This document shows, piece by piece, positions 26,728 through 34,503 of a stretch of DNA of 56,401 nt. The DNA comes from an uncultured Bacteroidia bacterium (GTDB lineage: Bacteria; Bacteroidota; Bacteroidia; Bacteroidales; UBA932). The stretch lies in contig CACYGW010000009.1 of the NCBI GenBank assembly GCA_902774045.1, positions 1 through 56,401 on the forward strand. The letters are read 5' to 3'. The stretch's first letter is position 1; each line of letters starts with the position of its first letter. The notes beneath the pieces are model-generated. The model had not been told where the DNA came from. It ran no database searches and was given only the letters and a program-made list of their open reading frames with translations. The position numbers and the translations under genes were made by a program.

Positions 26728-27016
26728 TTTATCTGTTTTGGTTGTTGATAAGTGTGTTGATAACCCTGTGAAAAACTATTAATAACTTTTTTTTCTTATT
26801 TATTAAATTTTTTGAAGGCAGAATAGTTTTGAAATATCAAAATTTCCGGGCTTTTGTTTTTTAAAAAATTATCAGAAAGATATCAACAATTTTTAAAGGA
26901 TTTAATTTATTAATAATCAAACAGGTGAATAAAGTTATCAACAAATTAACATCCTAAACATCATCATCAATAAATTAAAAATAATATATTTGTATTAATA
27001 ATTTTAAAAATTCGCG
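26728..27016. other. AT-rich divergent intergenic region, candidate oriC
   Basis: No gene is present in these 289 nt between mfd and ruvB. The region is strongly AT-rich. TGTTGATAA occurs at 26743-26751 and 26755-26763, and its complement TTATCAACA at 26935-26943. ATATCAACA at 26880-26888 differs by one base, and TGTGAAAAA at 26767 continues the 12-nt phase of the first two. TTATCAACA differs from the E. coli DnaA box TTATCCACA at one base. Clustered boxes, an AT-rich core and diverging genes fit a replication origin. The parS-like sites at 36.08 and 38.36 kb strengthen this, but the evidence is suggestive only. Confidence 0.4.
26985..26992 (+). promoter_or_regulatory. Bacteroidota -7 element for ruvB
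   Basis: TATATTTG matches TAnnTTTG, 24 nt upstream of the ruvB ATG. No TTTG -33 box is visible at the usual spacing. Confidence 0.6.
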
Positions 27017-28057
27017 ATGGAAGAAGAATTGAACCCTTACGCATCGGCCGCCGACAAAGATAAGTATTTGGAAGGAATTATCCGTCCGCAGGAGTTGGAA
27101 GATTTTACAGGTCAGCCCAAAATTGTGGCTAATCTTAAGATTTTTATAAAGGCGGCTCTGCTTCGTGGGGAATCTTTGGACCACGTGCTGCTTCACGGCC
27201 CTCCCGGCCTGGGTAAGACTACCCTGGCGCATATAATAGCAAACGAGCTTGGGGTTAATATGAAAATTACTTCAGGTCCGGTTCTGGATAAACCGGGAGA
27301 TCTTGCAGGGCTTCTTACTTCCCTGGAAACGGGAGATGTTCTTTTTATAGATGAAATTCACAGGCTTTCTCCGGAGGTAGAGGAGTATCTTTACTCTGCT
27401 ATGGAGGATTATGTAATTGATATTATGATAGATAAGGGCCCAGGAGCCAGGTCTGTAAGAATATCTCTGAATCCTTTCACCCTTGTGGGAGCTACTACAA
27501 GAAGCGGTCTTCTTACAGCTCCGCTTAGGGCCAGGTTTGGAATTACCTGCTCTTTGGAATATTACGGAGCCAAGGAATTAATAAGAATTATAAAACGAAG
27601 CGCCTCTATTTTAAAGGTGGATATTGACGATGAGGCTGCAACAGAGATTGCCCTCAGAAGCCGCGGAACACCTCGTATAGCCAATGCACTGCTAAGGAGG
27701 GTTAGAGATTTTGCACAGGTAGAAGGAAGTGGCAAGATTGATATAGAAATTTCCAAAATTGCCCTGGATGCTCTTAACAGGGATAAGATGGGTCTTGATC
27801 TTATAGATAACAAGATACTCCACACTATAATTACCAAGTTTAAAGGAGGTCCTGTAGGTGTTAATACAATAGCAACGGCTGTAGGGGAGGATCCCGGTAC
27901 TATAGAAGAGGTTTATGAACCCTTCCTTATAATGCAGGGATTTATCCAGCGAACGGCCCGCGGACGTATTGCCACAGACTTGGCTTACAGACATCTTGGA
28001 TTAGAAGGCTACCGGACATCATCGGGTCCTGAAATAATAGAATCATCATTATTTTAG
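27017..28057 (+). CDS. ruvB: Holliday junction helicase motor RuvB
   Basis: A 346-residue AAA+ ATPase that drives branch migration with RuvA. Walker A is GPPGLGKT (61-68), Walker B/DEIH is at 112-115 (DEIH), sensor 1 is VGATTRSG and the Arg finger region is PLRARFG. The C-terminal winged-helix domain contains GPVGVNTIA and the YRTSSG-type end. ruvA is not adjacent but 9.7 kb away on the other strand (36713-37306). The next gene, an Ntn-type hydrolase, starts 3 nt after the stop codon. Confidence 0.98.
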   Translation: MEEELNPYASAADKDKYLEGIIRPQELEDFTGQPKIVANLKIFIKAALLRGESLDHVLLHGPPGLGKTTLAHIIANELGVNMKITSGPVLDKPGDLAGLLTSLETGDVLFIDEIHRLSPEVEEYLYSAMEDYVIDIMIDKGPGARSVRISLNPFTLVGATTRSGLLTAPLRARFGITCSLEYYGAKELIRIIKRSASILKVDIDDEAATEIALRSRGTPRIANALLRRVRDFAQVEGSGKIDIEISKIALDALNRDKMGLDLIDNKILHTIITKFKGGPVGVNTIATAVGEDPGTIEEVYEPFLIMQGFIQRTARGRIATDLAYRHLGLEGYRTSSGPEIIESSLF

Positions 28058-28060
28058 AAT

Positions 28061-29143
28061 ATGAAAAAGTACATACTTTCCTTTTTTGTTTTATTGTTTG
28101 CAATGCCGGCGTTTGCATGCACATCGGTTATAATATCGGGTAAAATGTCTGCATCGGGCAGACCTGTAATGTATAAACACCGTGATACTAGAAAATTGGA
28201 TAATTTCATCGGAAGGTATACCGGAGAAAAATATACCTTCATAGGTCTTGTCAATTCAGAGACCGAGGGCTGCGAGGTTTGGATGGGAACTAATAACGTA
28301 GGGTTCAGTATTATGAATACCGCTACTTACGACCTTAAGGATGACGATGTTCCCGCTTCACAGATGGACCGCGAAGGTAATCTTATGTACCTAGCTCTTG
28401 GAAAGTGCGAGTCAATAAAGGATTTTGAAACTCTTCTGGATACTCTTTCACGTCCTATGGGTGTTGAGGCTAATTTTGGAGTTATTGACGCTCACGGCGG
28501 AGCTGCTTACTACGAGGTTAATAATCACAAGTGGGTTAAGTTTGACGTAAACGACAATAAGGTTGCACCCCTTGGTTATCTTGTTGTTACCAATTTTACC
28601 CAGACCGGACGTCCCCAGGACAGGAAGGGGGTCGATAGGTACGATAAGGGTTACGAGATTATGAAGTCAGTGGTTCCCGGCAAGAAAGATTTATTCTGCG
28701 ACCACGCTTTTCTTCTTAATAGGTTCTCACGTGAAGGAAAACCTATTTTAAGGAGTATTACTTCTTCTGCCATTGCTATTGAGGGAGTTGCCGATGGCGG
28801 TGATCCTACAAAATCTGTTATGTGGACTATCTGTGGCTACCCTACCGCCACTCCTTGTATTCCTCTTATGGTGCTTGATGTAGATTTTATTCCTTATTAT
28901 CTTAGGGCCGGGGACGATAATCACAGCGTTATCTGCGATATTGCCATGAATTTTAAGTCTCAGGACAAGGATTTATCTAAGGTTTGCCGCGATTTGGAGA
29001 AGTTTATAGACAAGGGTTTTTCTAAGATTTACAATGATTGGGTTAGTCAGAAAATAACCGACAGCCAGTTTAAAGTGTCATATAACTCTCTTCTTTCTAA
29101 ATTATTTGAGAAATACGAAGAAAAATTGGCTAAAATTTATTAA
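28061..29143 (+). CDS. Secreted Ntn-type hydrolase, choloylglycine hydrolase/C45-like
   Basis: This 360-residue protein has a signal peptide ending PAFA followed directly by Cys20. Cleavage there by signal peptidase I would expose the Cys as an N-terminal nucleophile, as in Bacteroides bile salt hydrolases. The segment CTSVIISG followed by RPVMYKHRDTR fits the conserved Cys...Arg-Asp arrangement of linear amide C-N hydrolases (Ntn fold), and FGVIDAHGGAAYYEVN is the conserved central strand pair. It probably cleaves an amide bond in the periplasm: a bile salt, acylated amino acid or peptide. The substrate is not decided. It lies 3 nt after ruvB and 39 nt before frdA, with no promoter seen, so it may be read from ruvB. 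Confidence 0.72.
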   Translation: MKKYILSFFVLLFAMPAFACTSVIISGKMSASGRPVMYKHRDTRKLDNFIGRYTGEKYTFIGLVNSETEGCEVWMGTNNVGFSIMNTATYDLKDDDVPASQMDREGNLMYLALGKCESIKDFETLLDTLSRPMGVEANFGVIDAHGGAAYYEVNNHKWVKFDVNDNKVAPLGYLVVTNFTQTGRPQDRKGVDRYDKGYEIMKSVVPGKKDLFCDHAFLLNRFSREGKPILRSITSSAIAIEGVADGGDPTKSVMWTICGYPTATPCIPLMVLDVDFIPYYLRAGDDNHSVICDIAMNFKSQDKDLSKVCRDLEKFIDKGFSKIYNDWVSQKITDSQFKVSYNSLLSKLFEKYEEKLAKIY

Positions 29144-29182
29144 AATTGCAGACCTTTTGAAATAACTTATAACAATTATACA

Positions 29183-31129
29183 ATGGCCGATAAATTAATT
29201 TCCAAAATTCCTGAAGGACCTTTGTCTCAAAAGTGGACAAAACGTAAGTCAGAAATCAGACTTGTAAGCCCTAACAACAAAAGGAAACTCGAAATTATTG
29301 TAGTAGGTACCGGTCTCGGAGGAGCTTCCGCAGCTGCTTCCCTTGGTGAACTTGGCTACAATGTTAAGATTTTCTGTATCAGTGATTCTCCGCGACGCGC
29401 ACATTCAATTGCAGCACAGGGAGGTATCAACGCCGCCAAGAATTATCAGAACGACAATGACTCTGTTTATCGTCTGTTCTACGATACAATCAAAGGTGGA
29501 GACTACCGTGCCCGTGAAGCCAATGTATATCGTCTCGCAGAAGTAAGTGCTTCAATTATAGACCAGTGCGTAGCACAGGGTATTCCTTTTGCCCGTGAAT
29601 ATGGCGGATATCTTGCAAACCGTTCCTTTGGTGGCGTGCAGGTAAGCCGTACATTCTATGCCCGCGGACAAACCGGACAGCAGCTCCTTCTTGGTGCTTA
29701 CGCTTCCCTTAACAAGGAGATAGCAGCGGGAACCGTCAAGAGTTATCCCAGGCACGAGATGCTTGACCTCGTAGTTGTAAACGGAGAGGCAAAAGGCATT
29801 ATAGCCCGTAATCTTGTTACCGGTGAACTTGAAAGATTCGGTGCACACGCAGTTGTAATTGCTACCGGTGGTTATGGAAATACTTATTTCCTTTCTACCA
29901 ATGCAATGAATTCCAATGGTTCTGCTGCTTGGCAGTGCTATAAGAAGGGTGCTTATTTTGCAAATCCTTGCTTTGCCCAGATTCACCCTACCTGTATTCC
30001 TGTACACGGTGACCAGCAGTGCAAACTTACACTTATGTCAGAGTCGCTTCGTAACGACGGACGTATCTGGGTTCCCAAGAAGAAGGAAGATGTAGAGAAA
30101 CTCCGCAAGCATGAGATTAAGCCTTCCCAGATTCCAGAAGAGGACAGGGATTACTATCTCGAGCGTCGTTATCCTGCATTTGGAAACCTTGTTCCCCGTG
30201 ACGTTGCTTCCCGCGCCGCCAAGGAAAGATGCGATGCCGGCTTTGGTGTAAACGAGACAGGTCTTGCAGTATTCCTTGATTTTGCAGATGCTATTAAACG
30301 TCTTGGACATCAGAGAGTTGCAGAGCGTTACGGCAACCTCTTTGATATGTATCAGAAGATCACAGCTTCTTCTCCCTGGGAAGAGCCTATGATGATATAT
30401 CCCGCTATCCATTATACAATGGGCGGTATCTGGGTAGATTATGACCTCCAGACCACTATCCCCGGCCTTTATGCCATTGGCGAGGCTAACTTCTCCGATC
30501 ACGGCGGCAACCGCCTTGGCGCTTCTGCACTTATGCAGGGTTTGGCCGATGGTTACTTTGTAATTCCCGTAACCATTGGTGATTATCTTGCAAGCAAGTT
30601 TGCAGAGCCTAAGACCGATACTTCCATAGAGGAGTTCGATGTTGCCCAGAAGGCTGTTCAGGAGCGTATAGACAAACTCTTTGCAGTTAAGGGTACCAAG
30701 ACCGTTGATTCTCTTCATAAGAAACTTGGTCACATTATGTGGGAGTATGTTGGTATGGCCCGCGAAGAGGAAGGTCTTAAGAAGGCTATCAAAGAAATCC
30801 AGGAACTCAAGAAAGAGTTCTGGAGCGAAGTCCGTGTTCCCGGAACTCAGTATGAGTTTAACCAGGAGCTTGAGAAGGCACTCCGCCTGGCAGACTTCCT
30901 TGAGATTGGCGAGCTTATGGCCCGCGACGCTCTTAACAGACAGGAGTCCTGCGGCGGACATTTCCGCGTAGAGAGCCAGACAGAGGAAGGAGAGGCTAAG
31001 CGTGACGACAAGAACTTTATGTACGTTGCTGCCTGGGAGTATAAGGGCGAGGATAAGGAGCCTGAACTCCACAAGGAGCCTCTGAAGTATGAATTTATTG
31101 AGGTAAAAACCAGAAACTACAAAGACTAA
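29183..31129 (+). CDS. frdA: Fumarate reductase/succinate dehydrogenase flavoprotein subunit
   Basis: A 648-residue FAD subunit that interconverts fumarate and succinate. The dinucleotide fold starts at [12 protein letters not shown] (41-52). [11 protein letters not shown] carries His74, the covalent FAD attachment site. A catalytic-site Arg/His region follows in IHPTCIP, and the FAD and active-site motifs [10 protein letters not shown] and [11 protein letters not shown] are intact. The C-terminus ends in a Lys-rich tail. Bacteroidales use this enzyme for fumarate respiration coupled to menaquinol, producing succinate. frdB follows after 6 nt. The cytochrome b membrane subunit, usually upstream in this phylum, is missing: the gene before frdA is a secreted hydrolase. 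Confidence 0.95.
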   Translation: MADKLISKIPEGPLSQKWTKRKSEIRLVSPNNKRKLEIIVVGTGLGGASAAASLGELGYNVKIFCISDSPRRAHSIAAQGGINAAKNYQNDNDSVYRLFYDTIKGGDYRAREANVYRLAEVSASIIDQCVAQGIPFAREYGGYLANRSFGGVQVSRTFYARGQTGQQLLLGAYASLNKEIAAGTVKSYPRHEMLDLVVVNGEAKGIIARNLVTGELERFGAHAVVIATGGYGNTYFLSTNAMNSNGSAAWQCYKKGAYFANPCFAQIHPTCIPVHGDQQCKLTLMSESLRNDGRIWVPKKKEDVEKLRKHEIKPSQIPEEDRDYYLERRYPAFGNLVPRDVASRAAKERCDAGFGVNETGLAVFLDFADAIKRLGHQRVAERYGNLFDMYQKITASSPWEEPMMIYPAIHYTMGGIWVDYDLQTTIPGLYAIGEANFSDHGGNRLGASALMQGLADGYFVIPVTIGDYLASKFAEPKTDTSIEEFDVAQKAVQERIDKLFAVKGTKTVDSLHKKLGHIMWEYVGMAREEEGLKKAIKEIQELKKEFWSEVRVPGTQYEFNQELEKALRLADFLEIGELMARDALNRQESCGGHFRVESQTEEGEAKRDDKNFMYVAAWEYKGEDKEPELHKEPLKYEFIEVKTRNYKD

Positions 31130-31135
31130 GAAGCT

Positions 31136-31879
31136 ATGGAATTCAATTTAAAGATATGGCGTCAGAAAAACGCTAAGGAAAAAGGACATTTCGAGACATA
31201 CCATATTTCCGGGATTGAAGAAGATGCTTCTTTCCTTGAGATGCTGGATATTCTTAACGAGCAGCTTATCCGTGAAGGAAAAGAGCCTGTGGCTTTTGAC
31301 CACGATTGCCGCGAGGGTATCTGCGGTGCCTGCTCTCTGTACATAGACGGCCGCGCACACGGTCCGGACGACCACGTAACCACCTGCCAGCTGTTTATGC
31401 GTCATTTCAAGGATGGCGCTACCATTACAGTAGAGCCTTGGAGGAGCGCCGGTTTCCCTGTAATCAAGGACCTTGTAGTTGATAGATCTGCTTTTGACAA
31501 GATTCTGCAGGCAGGAGGCTTTATTTCTGTACGTACAGGATCTGCTCAGGATGCCAATAATATTCTTATCCCTCACGACAAGGCAGAGAAGAGTATGGAT
31601 GCAGCCGCCTGCGTTGGTTGCGGTGCCTGCGTTGCAACGTGTAAAAACGGCTCTGCAATGCTCTTTGTAGGTGCAAGGGTAAGTTCATTAGCTTTGCTTC
31701 CTCAGGGCCGTCCTGAGGCCCAGAAACGAGCCCGCGCTATGGTTGCCAAGATGGATGAACTTGGATTTGGTAATTGCACTAACACCCGTGCTTGCGAGAT
31801 GGAGTGCCCTAAGGGTATTTCCGTAGAGCATATCGCCAGACTTAACTATGAGTTTCTGGCTGCCAAATTTAAACAGTAA
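31136..31879 (+). CDS. frdB: Fumarate reductase/succinate dehydrogenase iron-sulfur subunit
   Basis: A 247-residue electron-transfer subunit that passes electrons between quinol and FrdA. The plant-type [2Fe-2S] ligands are Cys58, Cys63, Cys66 (CREGICGAC) and Cys84. The C-terminal ferredoxin domain has [11 protein letters not shown] (Cys159/162/165/169), and Cys214, Cys220 and Cys224 follow in the [13 protein letters not shown] segment. These supply the remaining clusters. It lies 6 nt after frdA and ends the operon at a strong terminator (31900-31937). No membrane-anchor gene follows. Confidence 0.95.
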   Translation: MEFNLKIWRQKNAKEKGHFETYHISGIEEDASFLEMLDILNEQLIREGKEPVAFDHDCREGICGACSLYIDGRAHGPDDHVTTCQLFMRHFKDGATITVEPWRSAGFPVIKDLVVDRSAFDKILQAGGFISVRTGSAQDANNILIPHDKAEKSMDAAACVGCGACVATCKNGSAMLFVGARVSSLALLPQGRPEAQKRARAMVAKMDELGFGNCTNTRACEMECPKGISVEHIARLNYEFLAAKFKQ

Positions 31880-31899
31880 TCTCTTGATTATTAAATAGA

Positions 31900-31937
31900 A
31901 AAAGAGGCTGACCCAGTTTTGAGTCAGCCTCTTTTTT
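31900..31937 (+). terminator. Terminator after frdAB
   Basis: AAAAGAGGCTGAC (31900-31912) pairs perfectly with GTCAGCCTCTTTT (31923-31935) around a 10-nt loop and runs into a T-tract. It is one of the strongest hairpins in the window. Confidence 0.92.
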
Positions 31938-31956
31938 AAACGAACACTTCTTTGTT

Positions 31957-31991
31957 GTCATTTCGACCGAGCAAAGCGAGTGGAGAAATCT
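31957..31991 (+). repeat. Dispersed REP-like element
   Basis: A copy of the repeat beginning GTCATTTCGACCGAGC and ending GTGGAGAAATCT. The same element recurs at 36664-36698 with one base difference, and in a shortened tandem form at 55648-55746. It lies between the convergent frdB and hflX genes. Partial inverted symmetry between TTTCGACC... and ...GGAGAAA suggests a hairpin. Confidence 0.65.
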
Positions 31992-32000
31992 TTAAATGGA

Positions 32001-33194
32001 TTACCACAGAAAGTTATTAAAAGGATAGCGGCCTGCGTGAATCTCTGCCACCATCTTGTAAATATCGTTCCGTAATTTGGGTATTCCGATTTTTTCCTTT
32101 GCCGATATAAAAATACAAGGGGTCTTCTCCCCTGCTATCCAGCTGTTCTTTAATTCATCCAGTGACAGGTTGTACTTTTCCTTTGGTTCTATGCTGAACT
32201 CATCGTACTCCTGGTACTGGTAAGTATCAATCTTATTGAATATTACGTAAACCGGCTTGTTATCCGCCTTGATATCCCTAAGGGTCTTTTCTACCGTTGT
32301 CATCTGCTCCTCGAAATCCGGGGCCGATATATCCACTACGTGAATAAGTACATCTGCCTCGCGAACCTCGTCAAGAGTGCTTTTAAAGGCCTCTATAAGC
32401 TGGGTAGGTAGCTTTCTTATAAAACCTACAGTGTCGCTGAGCAGGAATGGTACATTATCTATGACTACCTTTCTTACAGTAGTATCCAGCGTGGCAAAAA
32501 GCTTATTTTCTGCAAAGACATTAGACTTGGAAAGAAGATTCATAATGGTACTCTTTCCCACGTTAGTATAGCCTACAAGCGCCAATCTTACAAGGCTGCC
32601 TCTGTTACCCCTCTGGGTTGCCATCTGGCGGTCTACCTTCTTTAAATCCTCTTTAAGTTTGCTTATCCTGTCCTTGACTATACGGCGGTCTATCTCTATC
32701 TGGGTTTCACCCATACCACCTCTGGTTCCTACGCCTCCCCTCTGCCTCTCAAGGTGGGTCCACATACCTGCCAGACGCGGCAGCATATAGTTGTACTTTG
32801 CCAGTTCTACCTGCATTTTGGCGTAGGAGGTCTTAGCCCTCTGCGCAAAGATTTCCAGAATAAGGCTTGTACGGTCTATAACGGCCGTTCCCTTTATAAC
32901 CTTTTCTATATTCCTTTGCTGAATACCGCTAAGTTCATCGTCAAAAATAACGTAGTTAATGGAATTATCGTGGCAATAGTCGGCCACTTCCTGAAGTTTT
33001 CCGCTCCTTATGTAAGTGGAACTCTCCGGCCTTGACAGTTTCTGGATAAACTGCCTATCTCCTTCTATACCAGCCGTTTCTGCAAGAAACTGAAGCTCGT
33101 CAAGGTACTCTTTTACCTTACGTTCAGTTTCTCCTTCGCGGATTATTCCCACGAACACCGCTTTTTCTGCTACCTGTATTTCTTCTTCTGCCAT
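32001..33194 (-). CDS. hflX: GTPase HflX
   Basis: A 397-residue ribosome-associated GTPase that splits stalled or stressed ribosomes. The N-terminal HflX domain contains RPESSTYIRSGKLQE and FDDELSG. A Gly-rich linker (QRGGVGTRGGMGETQIE) leads into the G domain, with G1 GYTNVGKST (208-216), G3 DTVGFI and G4 NKID. The C-terminus ends with Pro and Trp (NNFLW). It is preceded by tonB on the same strand, with a hairpin in the gap (33202-33238), so read-through from tonB is limited. Confidence 0.95.
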   Translation of the reverse strand: MAEEEIQVAEKAVFVGIIREGETERKVKEYLDELQFLAETAGIEGDRQFIQKLSRPESSTYIRSGKLQEVADYCHDNSINYVIFDDELSGIQQRNIEKVIKGTAVIDRTSLILEIFAQRAKTSYAKMQVELAKYNYMLPRLAGMWTHLERQRGGVGTRGGMGETQIEIDRRIVKDRISKLKEDLKKVDRQMATQRGNRGSLVRLALVGYTNVGKSTIMNLLSKSNVFAENKLFATLDTTVRKVVIDNVPFLLSDTVGFIRKLPTQLIEAFKSTLDEVREADVLIHVVDISAPDFEEQMTTVEKTLRDIKADNKPVYVIFNKIDTYQYQEYDEFSIEPKEKYNLSLDELKNSWIAGEKTPCIFISAKEKIGIPKLRNDIYKMVAEIHAGRYPFNNFLW

Positions 33195-33201
33195 TCTCTC
33201 T

Positions 33202-33238
33202 TTAAAAATGGGCGATGACCGACTCCGGCCACCGCCCT
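33202..33238 (-). terminator. Probable terminator between tonB and hflX
   Basis: On the minus strand GGGCGGTGGCCG pairs with CGGTCATCGCCC, using two G-U pairs, and is followed by ATTTTTA. It sits in the 68-nt gap between the tonB stop codon and the hflX start. On the plus strand the same hairpin would carry two mismatches. Confidence 0.7.
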
Positions 33239-33262
33239 CTTTTTTTAATCAAAAAATCTTCT

Positions 33263-33955
33263 TTACCTAAGTTGGAAGATAACCGGGAAGGTATAATTTA
33301 CCTTAACGGCGCGGTCTCTCTGTTTGCCGGGTTTCCATTTAGGTGATTTGGAAACGACTCTTACAGCCTCTTTGTCAAGTGAAGGGTCTACTCCACGAAG
33401 AACAGTAACGTTGGATACTGAACCGTCGGCATTTACGGTAAAGCGCAGTGTTACACGACCCTGCACACCGTTCTCCTTTGCAATCTCAGGATACTCCAGG
33501 TTTTTGTTAACCCACTTACTGAACTCATTGGCATCTCCACCGTTGAACGAAGGCTTCTCCTCTACCATGTAAAAATCGATAGGGGCATCGTCAATGTTCT
33601 CTTCTTGTGCCTCTTCTACATAGTCGATGATATCTACACCCATTGATGCATCATCCTCAAGGCTCTGGAACATATCAGAGTCTACCTTGATGTCATCATC
33701 AACAATGTTGATTTCGTCAGAAAGCACGGGAATCTTTGGAGCAAGCTCGGGCGGCGGAGGAGTAGACTCAGTAATAGGAATGATCTCCTCTTCCTCGGCT
33801 ACCCTCTCATCTGCCTCAAGGGTAGAAACGATAGCCTCGCGTGAGGTGTGCTCGAAGACTCTCCATACAATGAAGAGAGCGGCTACGAGACCAATCTCAA
33901 GAAAAAGCAGCCTCTTTGCGTTAAGACTGGCTTTTTTGGACTTTTTGATTTCCAT
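33263..33955 (-). CDS. Energy transducer TonB
   Basis: A 230-residue TonB-family protein that links the proton motive force to outer-membrane TonB-dependent receptors. A Lys-rich cytoplasmic tail precedes one membrane helix (about 17-33). A long acidic and Pro-containing periplasmic linker follows (STPPPPELAPK). The C-terminal domain has the usual features: LEYPEIAKENGVQGRV, the conserved VTLRFTVNADGSVSNV and SPKWKPGKQRDRAV. Bacteroidota carry several TonB paralogues, so the partner receptors are unknown. The linker is unusually acidic rather than Pro/Lys-rich. It is upstream of hflX on the same strand. Confidence 0.9.
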   Translation of the reverse strand: MEIKKSKKASLNAKRLLFLEIGLVAALFIVWRVFEHTSREAIVSTLEADERVAEEEEIIPITESTPPPPELAPKIPVLSDEINIVDDDIKVDSDMFQSLEDDASMGVDIIDYVEEAQEENIDDAPIDFYMVEEKPSFNGGDANEFSKWVNKNLEYPEIAKENGVQGRVTLRFTVNADGSVSNVTVLRGVDPSLDKEAVRVVSKSPKWKPGKQRDRAVKVNYTFPVIFQLR

Positions 33956-34036
33956 AATTAAACTTAATTAATTTTGGTTTGCGTTGCTAAAATAGGGACA
34001 TTTATCCGTAATTCCAATTATTTATACTTTTTATTG

Positions 34037-34044
34037 TATTTTTG
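34037..34044 (+). promoter_or_regulatory. Bacteroidota -7 element for ybeY-mnmG
   Basis: TATTTTTG matches TAnnTTTG and ends 24 nt before the ATG at 34069. An upstream in-frame TTG at 34042 lies within this element, which argues against it as the start codon. Confidence 0.6.
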
Positions 34045-34068
34045 CATACTGAAAAACAACTTACTGGT

Positions 34069-34494
34069 ATGATTAGTTACTTTTTTGAGGATACAAAGTT
34101 TGTTTTCCGGAACAGGAGAATCTGTAATGCCTGGCTAAAGGCTGTTGCAGAGTCTGAGATTAAGAAAATAGGCGCAATAAACATTATCTTTTGTTCCGAC
34201 AATTACATTCTTGACGTTAATCAAAGGTATCTGCAGCACGATTATTTTACAGACATCATAACCTTTGACTATTGTGAGGGGAATACCTTGTCCGGGGATT
34301 TGTTTATAAGTGTTGATTCTGTCCGTGAGAATTCCATTTTTTACAAGACCGAGTTTACAGAAGAACTAAACAGGGTGATAGTTCACGGTCTTCTTCATCT
34401 GATAGGTTATGACGATCATACCACATCAGACCAGGAAATGATGCGCAAGAAAGAGAATTACTACCTGGATGTTAAAAGGCAGATGTTTCCCTAG
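34069..34494 (+). CDS. ybeY: Endoribonuclease YbeY
   Basis: A 141-residue zinc-dependent endoribonuclease involved in 16S rRNA maturation and ribosome quality control. The zinc motif HGLLHLIGYDDH near residue 105-116 carries the three histidines, and ITFDY lies on the conserved strand before it. The ATG at 34069 (MISYFF) is chosen over a TTG at 34042 that sits inside the promoter. mnmG starts 9 nt after the stop codon and is surely cotranscribed. Confidence 0.93.
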   Translation: MISYFFEDTKFVFRNRRICNAWLKAVAESEIKKIGAINIIFCSDNYILDVNQRYLQHDYFTDIITFDYCEGNTLSGDLFISVDSVRENSIFYKTEFTEELNRVIVHGLLHLIGYDDHTTSDQEMMRKKENYYLDVKRQMFP

Positions 34495-34503
34495 TTGATA
34501 CTT

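Noticed and set aside
28061..28123. Lipoprotein signal ending at Cys20 of the Ntn hydrolase
   Set aside because: The residues before Cys (Ala-Phe-Ala) do not fit a lipobox, while they fit a signal peptidase I site, and Cys20 is the expected nucleophile.
28729..28744. TTCTCACGTGAAGG in the Ntn hydrolase gene as a third parS site
   Set aside because: Only the central CACGTGAA fits; both outer arms mismatch.
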